This document shows positions 8,497 to 16,323 of a stretch of 41,589 nt of DNA, one piece after another (within the stretch, counting starts at the first letter, position 1; every line of letters begins with the position of its first letter). A model generated the notes under the pieces. The model searched no databases and was not told where the DNA came from. It saw only the letters and a list, made by a program, of their open reading frames with translations. The DNA lies in NCBI GenBank assembly GCA_903873775.1, contig CAIQPR010000034.1:1-41589 (forward strand), read 5' to 3'. The position numbers and the translations under genes are program-made. The DNA comes from an uncultured Actinomycetes bacterium (lineage in GTDB: Bacteria; Actinomycetota; Acidimicrobiia; Acidimicrobiales; RAAP-2).

Positions 8497-8781
8497 TCAA
8501 TGCACCGACGAGCCGGTCGTAAAGAAGAAGTTGATCAACGTCGGCGCGGCGCCGATGAGGACGGCCGCGGCGAGCGAGGCCACCACCGCTCGACGACCGG
8601 TCATGGATTGGTGCATGTTCTGGGAGTGACTACCGAGGGCCCACATTGCCGCGCCGATGACGAGACCGATGAGGGCGGCGATCAGCGCCCAGCCGGCGAG
8701 GCCGTTCGCGAGTCGCTGCAGCGCTGCGCTGCCGGGAAGATCGGTGGGTGATGGGGTCAGTGAGACGCCGGCGACGTTCAT
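8497..8781 (-). CDS. Small two-helix membrane protein, VirB2/TrbC-like, first gene of T4SS operon
   Basis: A 94-residue protein with two hydrophobic helices (about 26-49 and 65-88) joined by a short polar loop GSHSQNMHQSMTGRR. The layout fits VirB2/TrbC-type subunits, and small proteins like this begin many actinobacterial T4SS clusters. The start is ATG 8781 because AAGGAGGA lies just upstream (8786-8793 on the plus strand); the in-frame GTG ten codons earlier would run through that site. Being pilin-like is an inference from size, topology and position; there is no obvious signal peptide cleavage site. Confidence 0.72.
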   Translation of the reverse strand: MNVAGVSLTPSPTDLPGSAALQRLANGLAGWALIAALIGLVIGAAMWALGSHSQNMHQSMTGRRAVVASLAAAVLIGAAPTLINFFFTTGSSVH

Positions 8782-8844
8782 GGGGTCCTCCTTCAGGTGA
8801 GAGACACTCAACGGTCGCGGTCACGTGGTGGTGACGATGTCTGC

Positions 8845-8859
8845 GAGAATGACCCCGTG
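8845..8859 (+). promoter_or_regulatory. Probable leaderless -10 box for senX3
   Basis: GAGAAT (8845-8850), 6 nt, then GTG at 8857. Supports the 8857 start over upstream in-frame starts. Confidence 0.4.
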
Positions 8860-10152
8860 CTTCTCGCGTCTCTGCAGTCCGAACTGACCTCGTGGCCGCC
8901 TCTCGCTCTCTACGGGCTCGCGGCGGGTCTCCTCATCGTGGGTGTTCTCCTGGGTGTGACCATTGGTCGACGACGGGGGCAACGCGCGATCGCCCAGCGA
9001 CTGACCGCTCTCGGGACCCGTCTCGGCATTGAACAACCCCACGACGACGGCAAAGTCGAGACGGCGCTCAACTTTCTCGAAGAGGTCACGGGCGCCGCAA
9101 CAACAGCGGTGACCGAATCCAGCGCCGACGCCATTCGACTGCGTCGTTCACTAGACACCCTGCCCCTCGGACTCGTGCTGTGCGACGAAGTGGGCACCGT
9201 GATTTACCGCAACCGTCAAGCGGAAGCCCTGATGACCAGTCGCTACGGCGACGCCCTCGCCGCGCAGGCCGTCACCGAACTCTTGGAGGAAGGTTGGCGC
9301 AACGGCGTCGCCGAACGCACGATCGACCTCTACGGACCTCCGCGACGCACTCTGACGGTGCGCGCCACCGTGATTGATGACGGGCGCCGTCCGCTCGGTG
9401 TGCTCGCGCTCATTGAAGACGTGTCCGAACGGCGACGACTGGAAGAGATTCGTCGTGACTTCATCGCCAACGTGTCCCACGAACTGAAGACCCCCATGGG
9501 GGCGCTCGGCCTACTCGCTGAAACTCTGCAGTACGAATCGGATCAGGCGATCGCGCAACGGCTCGCCGAACGCATCCACCTCGAAGCCTTCCGCGTCAAT
9601 CGCATCATCGAGGACCTCCTCGACCTCTCGCGTCTCGAGAGTGAGGGCGCGCCCGCGCGCGAGCCGGTGCCCGTCGCACTCTTCGTCGCCGAGGCCACGG
9701 AACGCATCCGCACCGCCGCCGAGCAACGAGGCATCGTGCTGCAGCTGCACGAACCCGAGACCACGCTCTTCGTCACCGGCGATCGTCGTCAACTCGTGTC
9801 GGCCATTCACGCCCTGCTCGAAAACGCCGTGGCCTACTCTCCGACCGGTGGTGCGGTGAATGTGACCATTGAGCAGGTCGCCGCCTCGAGCGACCCCGAA
9901 CTCGGCGACGGACCCTTCGCGCGCATCGTGGTGTCCGACCAGGGCATCGGTATTCCGGCCAAGGACCTCGACCGCATTTTCGAACGTTTCTACCGCGTGG
10001 ACCCGGGCCGCGCTCGTCACACCGGCGGAACCGGACTCGGTCTTTCGATCGTGCGCCACGTGGCGCAAAACCACCGGGGCGCCGTGTCAGTAACCTCTCG
10101 CGAGGGCGAAGGTTCTTCATTCGCCCTCGACCTACCACTGAGCCCCCTATGA
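8857..10152 (+). CDS. senX3: SenX3/PhoR-type sensor histidine kinase
   Basis: A 431-residue membrane histidine kinase. One N-terminal transmembrane helix (about 13-37) is followed by a PAS-like region (about 95-190), a HisKA helix with phospho-acceptor His208 in NVSHELKTP, and a HATPase_c domain with N box LLENAVAYS, G1 DQGIGIP and G2 GTGLGLSIV. With almost no extracellular loop, sensing should be cytoplasmic or through partners, as in SenX3, which reads phosphate status with the Pst system. Its stop overlaps the regulator's ATG (ATGA at 10149-10152), so kinase and regulator are one unit. No pst genes are visible, so the phosphate role is inferred from family likeness. Confidence 0.85.
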   Translation: MLLASLQSELTSWPPLALYGLAAGLLIVGVLLGVTIGRRRGQRAIAQRLTALGTRLGIEQPHDDGKVETALNFLEEVTGAATTAVTESSADAIRLRRSLDTLPLGLVLCDEVGTVIYRNRQAEALMTSRYGDALAAQAVTELLEEGWRNGVAERTIDLYGPPRRTLTVRATVIDDGRRPLGVLALIEDVSERRRLEEIRRDFIANVSHELKTPMGALGLLAETLQYESDQAIAQRLAERIHLEAFRVNRIIEDLLDLSRLESEGAPAREPVPVALFVAEATERIRTAAEQRGIVLQLHEPETTLFVTGDRRQLVSAIHALLENAVAYSPTGGAVNVTIEQVAASSDPELGDGPFARIVVSDQGIGIPAKDLDRIFERFYRVDPGRARHTGGTGLGLSIVRHVAQNHRGAVSVTSREGEGSSFALDLPLSPL

Positions 10153-10859
10153 GCACCCACGACGGACCCAAGCATCGCGTCCTCCTCGTTGAGGACGAAG
10201 AGTCATTTATCGACGCCCTGACGATCGGTCTCGACCGCGACGGCTTCGACGTCACGGTGGCGCGGGACGGCCAAGAAGCGGTCGAGAAGTTCTCGGCGGG
10301 AGCCTTCGACGTGGTTCTGTTGGACCTCATGTTGCCCAAGGTCTCGGGCCTCGACGTGTGCCGCACGATCCGCCAGAGCTCGGACGTACCGATCATCGTG
10401 GTCTCCGCCAAGGGCGAAGAGGTCGACGCGGTCGTCATGCTCGAGATGGGTGCGGACGACTATGTCACCAAGCCCTACCGACTGCGCGAATTGATCGCGC
10501 GCATCCGCGCCGTCTTGCGCCGCCACGACCACGCCCGTGAAACCCCCGACGGCGCCATGGCCGTCACGGAAGTGGGCCCGGTGCGCCTCGAGGCGGACAC
10601 CCGTCGCTGCTACGTGCAGGGACGGGAGATCAAGGTCCGCAAGAAGGAATTCGCACTCCTCGAGATGCTGATGAGTAACGCCGGACGCGTCCTCACGCGC
10701 GAGCAACTCATCGACCGGGTCTGGGGCAGCGACTACGTCGGTGACACGAAGACACTGGACGTCCACATCAAGCGTTTGCGCACGCTGATTGAGGAAAAGC
10801 CCAAGGATCCCAAGCACATCACCACTGTGCGAGGCGTGGGCTACCGCTTCGACGCCTAA
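10149..10859 (+). CDS. regX3: RegX3-type OmpR-family response regulator
   Basis: A 236-residue two-domain regulator. The receiver has acidic pocket E15/D16, phospho-acceptor Asp59 in VVLLDLMLP, and Lys108 in YVTKPY. The C-terminal winged helix (about 130-234) carries EFALLEMLM, the recognition helix region TLDVHIKRLR and a closing TVRGVGYRFD. The VTKPY...RELIARIRAVLRR linker is typical of RegX3. It should bind direct-repeat operators of phosphate-starvation genes when phosphorylated by the kinase it overlaps. The stop TAA overlaps the convergent serS stop (10856-10859). Confidence 0.9.
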   Translation: MSTHDGPKHRVLLVEDEESFIDALTIGLDRDGFDVTVARDGQEAVEKFSAGAFDVVLLDLMLPKVSGLDVCRTIRQSSDVPIIVVSAKGEEVDAVVMLEMGADDYVTKPYRLRELIARIRAVLRRHDHARETPDGAMAVTEVGPVRLEADTRRCYVQGREIKVRKKEFALLEMLMSNAGRVLTREQLIDRVWGSDYVGDTKTLDVHIKRLRTLIEEKPKDPKHITTVRGVGYRFDA

Positions 10860-12157
10860 CGGCGCTGCAGGTGCGCGCGTCCACCAAAGAACGCGCGCAG
10901 AGGCTCAGGTATCGAAACTGAACCGTCCGCCTGGCGGTGCGTCTCCACGATGGCCGCCCAAATACGCGACCACGCGAGCGCCGAACCATTGACGGTGTGC
11001 ACCAGAGTGGGTGAGCCGCCCGCCGGTCGGTAACGCACGTTCGCCCGTCGCGCCTGGAAGTCGCGGAACCACGACACCGACGAGACCTCGAGCCAACGAT
11101 CAACACCGGGAGAGAACACTTCGAGGTCAAAGGTGCGCGCCGAACTCGTTCCGAGGTCGCCCGCGCAGAGGTCCAGCACCCGGTAGGTGAGACCTAGTTC
11201 GCGCAGCAGTCCTTCGGCCCGCGCGAGGACGTCGTCGAAACACGCGGGAGCTTGCTCGGGGGTGCAGTACGCAAAGAGCTCGACCTTGTCGAATTCGTGC
11301 ACACGCAAGAGTCCTCGCGTGTCGCGACCCGCGGCCCCGGCTTCACGGCGAAAACACGGCGTGAGCGCAGTGAGACGCAGCGGCAATTCGGCCTCATCCA
11401 GAATGTCACCGCGACGCATCGAGGTCAGTGGCACTTCGGCCGTCGGAATGGCCCACAGGTCGTCGCGCTCGATCGCGTACATCTCGATCTCGTTCTTGGG
11501 CAGGTGACCGGTGGACATCATCGTCTCGGTCAACGCGAAGGTCGGCGGTCGAATCTCCTCGTAGGCGTCGGCATGACGGTCGAGGGCGAGCGCACCAAGG
11601 GCGCGCACCAAACGCGAGCCGTCACCGCGAAACAGCGGGAACATCGAGCCGGCCAATTTCACCCCGGACTCGAGGTCAAGAATGCCGAGATCGGCGCCGA
11701 TGTCCCAGTGCGGAACCTTCTGGTGGTCCGCGAACGTCGGAAACGGCGCGCCGTCCTCCATGCCGGGCCACCACTGTCGCAACTCCACGTTGCCGGTCTC
11801 GTCCTCACCGTCGGGAGCTTCCGGGGCCGGGAGGTTCGGAAGGTCGAGAATCAGGTCACGCACCGTGTGACCAATGGCCTCGGCCACTTCGTTGGCACGA
11901 CGTTCTTCGTCGCCGACCTCACGACTCTGGGCGGCCAACTGGTCGGCGGTCGCCGTGTCGCCCGCCTTGCGCGCCAGGCCGACCTGACGACTGAGATCCT
12001 TGACCTGCGCGCGCAGCACTTCGGCCGCCTGCATTGCGCTGCGGTGTTCCACGTCGGCCGCAATGAGCGCGTCGATCTGCGCGGACGAGATCCCGCGGCG
12101 GGCCAGAGCGGCCTTCACGTCGTCGGGTTCACGGCGAAGTTGCGCGAGATCAATCAT
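10856..12157 (-). CDS. serS: Seryl-tRNA synthetase
   Basis: A 433-residue class II synthetase that charges tRNA-Ser. The N-terminal tRNA-binding coiled coil spans roughly residues 30-110; then come TAEVPLTS, motif 2 CFRREAGAAGRDTRG, and motif 3 around NGSALAWSRIWAAIVETHRQ. Motif 3 and the preceding SSVSWFRDFQARR vary from the common SNFxDFQARR and GSGLAVGR forms but keep the core. ATG 12157 is the only convincing start and sits 6 nt from a TAATCT box, so the mRNA is probably leaderless. Confidence 0.97.
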   Translation of the reverse strand: MIDLAQLRREPDDVKAALARRGISSAQIDALIAADVEHRSAMQAAEVLRAQVKDLSRQVGLARKAGDTATADQLAAQSREVGDEERRANEVAEAIGHTVRDLILDLPNLPAPEAPDGEDETGNVELRQWWPGMEDGAPFPTFADHQKVPHWDIGADLGILDLESGVKLAGSMFPLFRGDGSRLVRALGALALDRHADAYEEIRPPTFALTETMMSTGHLPKNEIEMYAIERDDLWAIPTAEVPLTSMRRGDILDEAELPLRLTALTPCFRREAGAAGRDTRGLLRVHEFDKVELFAYCTPEQAPACFDDVLARAEGLLRELGLTYRVLDLCAGDLGTSSARTFDLEVFSPGVDRWLEVSSVSWFRDFQARRANVRYRPAGGSPTLVHTVNGSALAWSRIWAAIVETHRQADGSVSIPEPLRAFFGGRAHLQRR

Positions 12158-12192
12158 GGCAACAGATTACGACAGCACCGACGCGGCCCCAA
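12158..12192 (-). promoter_or_regulatory. serS promoter (leaderless)
   Basis: On the minus strand: TTGGGG (-35, 12192-12187), 17-nt spacer, TAATCT (-10, 12169-12164), 6 nt, then ATG at 12157. Spacing is ideal for a housekeeping sigma factor with transcription starting at or next to the A of the start codon. Confidence 0.65.
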
Positions 12193-12199
12193 TGTCCGG

Positions 12200-12215
12200 T
12201 AGGTTCGCTGCCGTG
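12200..12215 (+). promoter_or_regulatory. Probable leaderless promoter of the ABC exporter
   Basis: TAGGTT (12200-12205), 7 nt, GTG at 12213. It lies back to back with the serS promoter in the 55-bp divergent gap. No convincing -35. Confidence 0.5.
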
Positions 12216-13121
12216 AGTCACGCCGTAGAGATCGAACACCTCGACGTGCGTTTCGACTCCCGCCTCGCCGTGCGTGACGTCAGCTTCCACGTGGATTTTG
12301 GTGAAATCGTGACGGTGCTCGGACCGAACGGCGCCGGCAAGACCACGACCGTCGAGACGCTCCTCGGATTCCGGTCGCCCAGTGGTGGCACCGTGCGACT
12401 CATGGGACTCGACCCGGTGCGCGCCCATGCGGACGTGGTCACGCGCGTCGGCGCACTACTGCAACGCGGCGGCGTGTGGTCGCCCATGAACCCCCGTGAC
12501 GCCCTCCGGCTGACCGCCTCCTACTACGCGGCCCCGCGCGACATCAACGAGCTCACCGACGCGCTGCAGTTGCGCGCGTGTGAGCGCACGCCGTGGCGGC
12601 GACTGTCAGGCGGCGAGCAACAGCGCACACTCTTGGCCCTGGCTCTCCTCGGTCGGCCCCGCGTCCTCGTCTTGGACGAGCCCACCTCCGCGGTAGACCC
12701 CGAGGGTCATCTTCGTATTCGTGAGATTCTCGAGGCGGAACGCTCGCGCGGGTGTGCAATTGTCATCACCACCCACGAACTCGCGGACGCCGAGCAGGTG
12801 GCCGATCGTGTGGTCATCATGGCGAGCGGGGCCGTCGTCGCGGCCGGAAGTCTCGCGGAGTTGGCCGGCGACCCGGTCCTCATCATTGAATCCTCCGTGG
12901 ACCTCGATCCGACGGCGCTCGCCGCCGAGCTCGCCGCGGAGGTGACGGTCGATGGACCTCGGCGGTACCGCTGCGCGGTAGATAATTCGCCGCGTCACGT
13001 GGCTCTCGTGACCGCACACATCACCGCCCGCGGTGGTCAATTGGTCTCCCTGCGCTCCCGCGCGTCGCTGGAGGAGACCTATCTCGCGGTGATGAACGAC
13101 GCGCGGAGTGGCGAGTCATGA
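12213..13121 (+). CDS. ABC exporter ATP-binding subunit
   Basis: A 302-residue nucleotide-binding domain of an ABC-2 exporter: Walker A GPNGAGKT (37-44), signature LSGGEQ (131-136), Walker B VLVLDEP (151-157), and the switch His in ITTHEL, followed by a C-terminal extension of about 80 residues. It pairs with the permease whose ATG overlaps its stop (13118). ATG 12192 is an alternative start adding seven residues. In mycobacteria an ABC pair likewise sits beside ctaA (Rv1456c-Rv1458c, recalled), so a role in heme or oxidase assembly is plausible; a drug exporter is the other reading. Confidence 0.88.
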   Translation: MSHAVEIEHLDVRFDSRLAVRDVSFHVDFGEIVTVLGPNGAGKTTTVETLLGFRSPSGGTVRLMGLDPVRAHADVVTRVGALLQRGGVWSPMNPRDALRLTASYYAAPRDINELTDALQLRACERTPWRRLSGGEQQRTLLALALLGRPRVLVLDEPTSAVDPEGHLRIREILEAERSRGCAIVITTHELADAEQVADRVVIMASGAVVAAGSLAELAGDPVLIIESSVDLDPTALAAELAAEVTVDGPRRYRCAVDNSPRHVALVTAHITARGGQLVSLRSRASLEETYLAVMNDARSGES

Positions 13122-13849
13122 AGATGCTCGTCGCCCAGACCCGCGCGGAAATCGTGATGACGCTCCGCCGCGGCGAGACGCTGCTGTTGACCATTGGCAT
13201 CCCGGTGCTGCTGCTGGTGTTCTTCACCACCACGCACGTCACGTCGGCACCCGCGGGACCCCGGATCAATTTCCTGACGCCGGGCATCCTCGCGTTGTGC
13301 GTCATGTCCACGTCGCTCGTGGCTCTCTCCATTGCCACTGGCTTCGAACGCTCCTACGGCGTTCTGCGTCGCCTGCACGTCACGCCCCTCGGCCGTCCCC
13401 GACTCATCGGGGCGAAAACCCTCGGCGTTCTCTTCGTCGAGATCATCCAGACCGTCGTGATCGTCGCCGTCGCCTACGCCCTCGGATGGTCTCCCGCGTG
13501 TGGCGCCGGGGCGATACCCCAAGGCATTCTCGCGGGCATCCTCGCGACGGCCGGGTTCTGTGGCATCGGTCTCTTCCTCGCCGGTCGCCTCAAGGCCGAG
13601 GTGAATCTGGCGGCCGCGAACGGCCTCTACCTCGTGCTGCTCCTGGTGTCGGGCTTTGTGATTCCCACCACGTCGTTTCCCGCCGCCGTACGGGATGTGT
13701 TGGTGGCCACACCCTCCGGGGCCTTCGCCGACGCCCTCCACCGACTCTTCAGCAACCGCACGTCGATGGGTTGGGCCAACCTGATCTCGCTGTCCGTCTG
13801 GGCTCTGCTCGCGCCCGTACTCGCGGCGCGAACGTTCCGTTACGACTGA
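13118..13849 (+). CDS. ABC-2 type exporter permease
   Basis: A 243-residue membrane protein with six hydrophobic segments, starting with an amphipathic N-terminal stretch and a helix at about 22-40, and ending with a helix near 215-236. The RRLHVTPLGRPRLIGAK loop between helices 2 and 3 is the coupling-helix region typical of ABC-2 permeases. Start ATG overlaps the ATPase stop by 4 bp. It exports an unknown substrate together with that ATPase. The 3' end overlaps the convergent thioredoxin gene by 10 bp. Confidence 0.87.
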   Translation: MKMLVAQTRAEIVMTLRRGETLLLTIGIPVLLLVFFTTTHVTSAPAGPRINFLTPGILALCVMSTSLVALSIATGFERSYGVLRRLHVTPLGRPRLIGAKTLGVLFVEIIQTVVIVAVAYALGWSPACGAGAIPQGILAGILATAGFCGIGLFLAGRLKAEVNLAAANGLYLVLLLVSGFVIPTTSFPAAVRDVLVATPSGAFADALHRLFSNRTSMGWANLISLSVWALLAPVLAARTFRYD

Positions 13850-14460
13850 ATCTCGCGAATACCCGCGTCGAGTTGCGCGTTCGTGATCGGGCCCGAGACG
13901 AGCTCTTTGACGACACCCTTCGCGTTGACGAACACCGTGTCGGGCAACCCCGAGAGGAAGAACGTTCCATTCGCGACGGTCCCGTTGTTGTCGTAGGCCG
14001 AAGGAAACTTCACGTGGTGGGCGCGAGCGAACGCGGCGCCGAGTGACTGAACGTCATTGCTGTCCATGCCGAAAAACGCCACGCCGTCGTGCGCGTGCGT
14101 CGACTCGTAGTGAGCGACCGCGGGGAGTTCGGTCTGGCACGCGGTGCACCACGACGCAAAGAACACGAGCACGGTCGGTGTGCCGTGCGTCCACGGTACG
14201 TGCAACGTCGCCGACGTCTCAAGCGCGGGTAGTGAGAACGGCTCAACGGTTCGTCCGTCAATGGACTCGTGCGTGAAGAGGGTGGTTGTGCTCCCCGTCT
14301 TCGACGCCCCACCGGTGAAGATGGAGACGACGGTTATCAACGACACCGCCATCAAGATGCCGAGCCCGATGGACAAGAACATCATGGGCGACGGTCCTCT
14401 GCGTCCCTCCATCTCGGGACCTGGGCCCGACGTGGGCTCAGTGGTGTCGGACAATGACAT
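13840..14460 (-). CDS. TlpA/ResA-like membrane-anchored thioredoxin
   Basis: A 206-residue redox protein: a cytoplasmic N-terminus, one transmembrane anchor (about 27-48) and an extracytoplasmic thioredoxin domain with the active site SWCTACQ (Cys105, Cys108). A cis-Pro region appears in the LSGLPDTVFVN segment. Such proteins keep apo-cytochrome cysteines or the CuA site reduced. Its ATG lies 23 bp inside the end of ctaB, so it is translationally coupled to heme O synthase, which supports a job in cytochrome oxidase assembly. CcmG or an antioxidant protein are alternatives. Confidence 0.85.
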   Translation of the reverse strand: MSLSDTTEPTSGPGPEMEGRRGPSPMMFLSIGLGILMAVSLITVVSIFTGGASKTGSTTTLFTHESIDGRTVEPFSLPALETSATLHVPWTHGTPTVLVFFASWCTACQTELPAVAHYESTHAHDGVAFFGMDSNDVQSLGAAFARAHHVKFPSAYDNNGTVANGTFFLSGLPDTVFVNAKGVVKELVSGPITNAQLDAGIREIQS

Positions 14461-15352
14461 CGATCGCCATGAAGATGAAAAGAGCTGTTAAGTACGTGAT
14501 GGAGTAGTGGAAGAGTCGCATCGCGCCGGCCACGTCCGCCTTGTCCTCGCGCGCGAGCAGCCACAATTTCGCGGCGTACCACGTGAACAGACCACCGGCC
14601 ACCAGAGCCGCGACGCCGTAGACCCACCCGAGTCCGGCCACCGGACCCACCAACATCGACAGGGCCCACAGCACCACGGTGTACACGAGGATCTCGAGCG
14701 TGGTCTTGCGCAAACTCGCGACGACCGGCAGCATGGGCACGTTGGCCGCCTGGTAGTCGTCGCGGTAGCGCACCGCGAGGGCCCAGAAGTGCGGCGGCGT
14801 CCAGATGAAGATGATGGCGAAGAGCAGAACGGGCGTCCAACTCAGCGAATTGGTCACCGCCGCCCAGCCAATGAGCACCGGCACCGCACCCGCGGCACCA
14901 CCAATGACGATGTTCTGCGAACTGCGGCGCTTCAACCAGATCGTGTAGATGACGACGTAGAACGCGGTGGCGGCCATCGCCAGCCACGCGGACAAGAAGT
15001 TCACGTAGGTCGCGAGAATGGCGAAAGAAATCACCTCGAGGCTCACGGCGAAAATGGTCGCCGCACGGGGCGTCATGGCTCCCGTGACGAGCGGACGGTT
15101 CTTCGTTCGCTCCATGATCGCGTCAATGTCGCGGTCGATCACCATATTGAACGCGTTGGCGCCGCCCGCGGCCAAAGTGCCGCCGATCAGGGTCCAGACC
15201 ACCAGCTGCCAGCCGGGAATCCGGTTGGCCGCCACCACCATGGTGGGCACCGTGGTCACAAGGAGCAGTTCGATGATCCGGGGCTTCGTGAGCGCAACGT
15301 AGGCGCCGAGCGTGGCTCGGGCCGTGTGCGGTGCAGTTGCGGTGATTGCCAC
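14438..15352 (-). CDS. ctaB: Protoheme IX farnesyltransferase (heme O synthase)
   Basis: A 304-residue UbiA-family prenyltransferase with about nine membrane helices that attaches a farnesyl group to heme b. The prenyl-diphosphate/Mg site NAFNMVIDRDIDAIM and the adjacent RTKNRPLVTG are intact, and KRRSSQNIVIGGAAGAVP near residue 145 is the second conserved loop. The GTG start sits 7 nt from TAGACT. It is divergent from ctaA, which performs the next step to heme A, and overlaps a TlpA-like gene downstream. Confidence 0.96.
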   Translation of the reverse strand: MAITATAPHTARATLGAYVALTKPRIIELLLVTTVPTMVVAANRIPGWQLVVWTLIGGTLAAGGANAFNMVIDRDIDAIMERTKNRPLVTGAMTPRAATIFAVSLEVISFAILATYVNFLSAWLAMAATAFYVVIYTIWLKRRSSQNIVIGGAAGAVPVLIGWAAVTNSLSWTPVLLFAIIFIWTPPHFWALAVRYRDDYQAANVPMLPVVASLRKTTLEILVYTVVLWALSMLVGPVAGLGWVYGVAALVAGGLFTWYAAKLWLLAREDKADVAGAMRLFHYSITYLTALFIFMAIDVIVRHH

Positions 15353-15365
15353 GGGCGACAGTCTA
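15353..15365 (-). promoter_or_regulatory. Probable leaderless promoter of ctaB
   Basis: TAGACT on the minus strand (15365-15360), 7 nt, GTG at 15352. Confidence 0.5.
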
Positions 15366-15381
15366 CGGGCACGGGGTTCTC

Positions 15382-15396
15382 TAGGCTGAGTGGGTG
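15382..15396 (+). promoter_or_regulatory. Probable leaderless promoter of ctaA
   Basis: TAGGCT (15382-15387), 6 nt, GTG at 15394. The 41-bp ctaB-ctaA gap holds both divergent -10 boxes. Confidence 0.55.
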
Positions 15397-16323
15397 CCGT
15401 CGCGTCGTGGTCTCACCGTCTCACCTCCCGTGTTTCGGTGGTTCGCGCTCGCGGACTTCGTCTCGATGATCCTGATCGTCCTGTCGGGCGCGGCCGTGCG
15501 ACTGACGGGCTCCGGACTCGGTTGTCCGAACTGGCCCACCTGCTCGGCCTCGGTCATTACCGGCCCCGTGGGGTACCACTCGGTCATTGAATTCGGTAAC
15601 CGTCTCGTGACCGGCGCGCTCATCGTGCTCACGGGTGTCTCGGTGGTGGCCGCGTACCTGCGCACTCCACGACGTCGCGACCTGATCTGGTTCACCTGGG
15701 CGCTCGTGGCCGGGGTCTTCGCCGACGCGATTCTGGGCGCTTTCGTCGTGTACTCGGGACTCAATCCGTGGCTCGTGTCCGTGCACATGTTGCTGTCGAT
15801 CAGCATGGTCGTGATTGGTGCCACCCTCTACCACAGGTCCAAATACGAGTACGGACCGGGTGTCGAGGCCGCGGTGCGCGACGAGCATTTTCACAAAATT
15901 GCGCGGTTCCTCTGGATCCCCTTCGCGATGGTCGTCATGGCCGGCACCGTCGTGACCGGTGCGGGTCCGCACCCCGGGAGCATCAAGAATCAGCACCACG
16001 CCCGTCGCATCGACATCGCCTTCTCCTCGGCCGCGTGGATCCATTCGGTCGTGGCCGTGACGTTCGTCGCCCTCATCCTGGGACTGCTTCTCGCGATCTG
16101 GCACACGAATGCTCCCGAGCCCCTCCAGCTCGGCGTGCGGCGACTCGCCGTCATCGGCGTGCTGCAGGCCGCCATTGGCTTCAGTCAGTACTGGTTGCGC
16201 GATCCGGCCCTGCTCGTCGAACTACATGTTCTCGGTGCGGTTTCCTTCGCCATTGGCATCACCCAACTCAACCTGCGCCAAACCTCGCGTCCCCGCACCC
16301 CCGGCACGAGGAGAGCGACGTGA
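15394..16323 (+). CDS. ctaA: Heme A synthase
   Basis: A 309-residue membrane protein with eight predicted helices in two four-helix bundles that oxidises the C8 methyl of heme O. Typical elements are GAAVRLTGSGLGCPNWPTC near the N-terminus with its extracytoplasmic Cys pair, IEFGNRLVTG (the actinobacterial variant of the EYxHR motif), and heme-ligand His candidates in SVHMLLS, WIHSVV and LVELHVLG. GTG 15394 follows a leaderless -10. The stop overlaps the next gene's GTG by 4 bp. Confidence 0.95.
   Translation: MPSRRGLTVSPPVFRWFALADFVSMILIVLSGAAVRLTGSGLGCPNWPTCSASVITGPVGYHSVIEFGNRLVTGALIVLTGVSVVAAYLRTPRRRDLIWFTWALVAGVFADAILGAFVVYSGLNPWLVSVHMLLSISMVVIGATLYHRSKYEYGPGVEAAVRDEHFHKIARFLWIPFAMVVMAGTVVTGAGPHPGSIKNQHHARRIDIAFSSAAWIHSVVAVTFVALILGLLLAIWHTNAPEPLQLGVRRLAVIGVLQAAIGFSQYWLRDPALLVELHVLGAVSFAIGITQLNLRQTSRPRTPGTRRAT

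Noticed and set aside
8797..8857. Longer N-terminus of the SenX3-like kinase
   Set aside because: The extra 20 residues are polar and cross the -10 box; GTG 8857 puts the membrane helix at the usual place.
15421..16104. 227-codon minus-strand ORF
   Set aside because: Antisense to ctaA; strongly charged and without hydrophobic or domain pattern.
15768..16319. N-terminal extension of the Gfo/Idh/MocA protein
   Set aside because: It is ctaA read in another frame; the Rossmann motif begins a few residues after GTG 16320.
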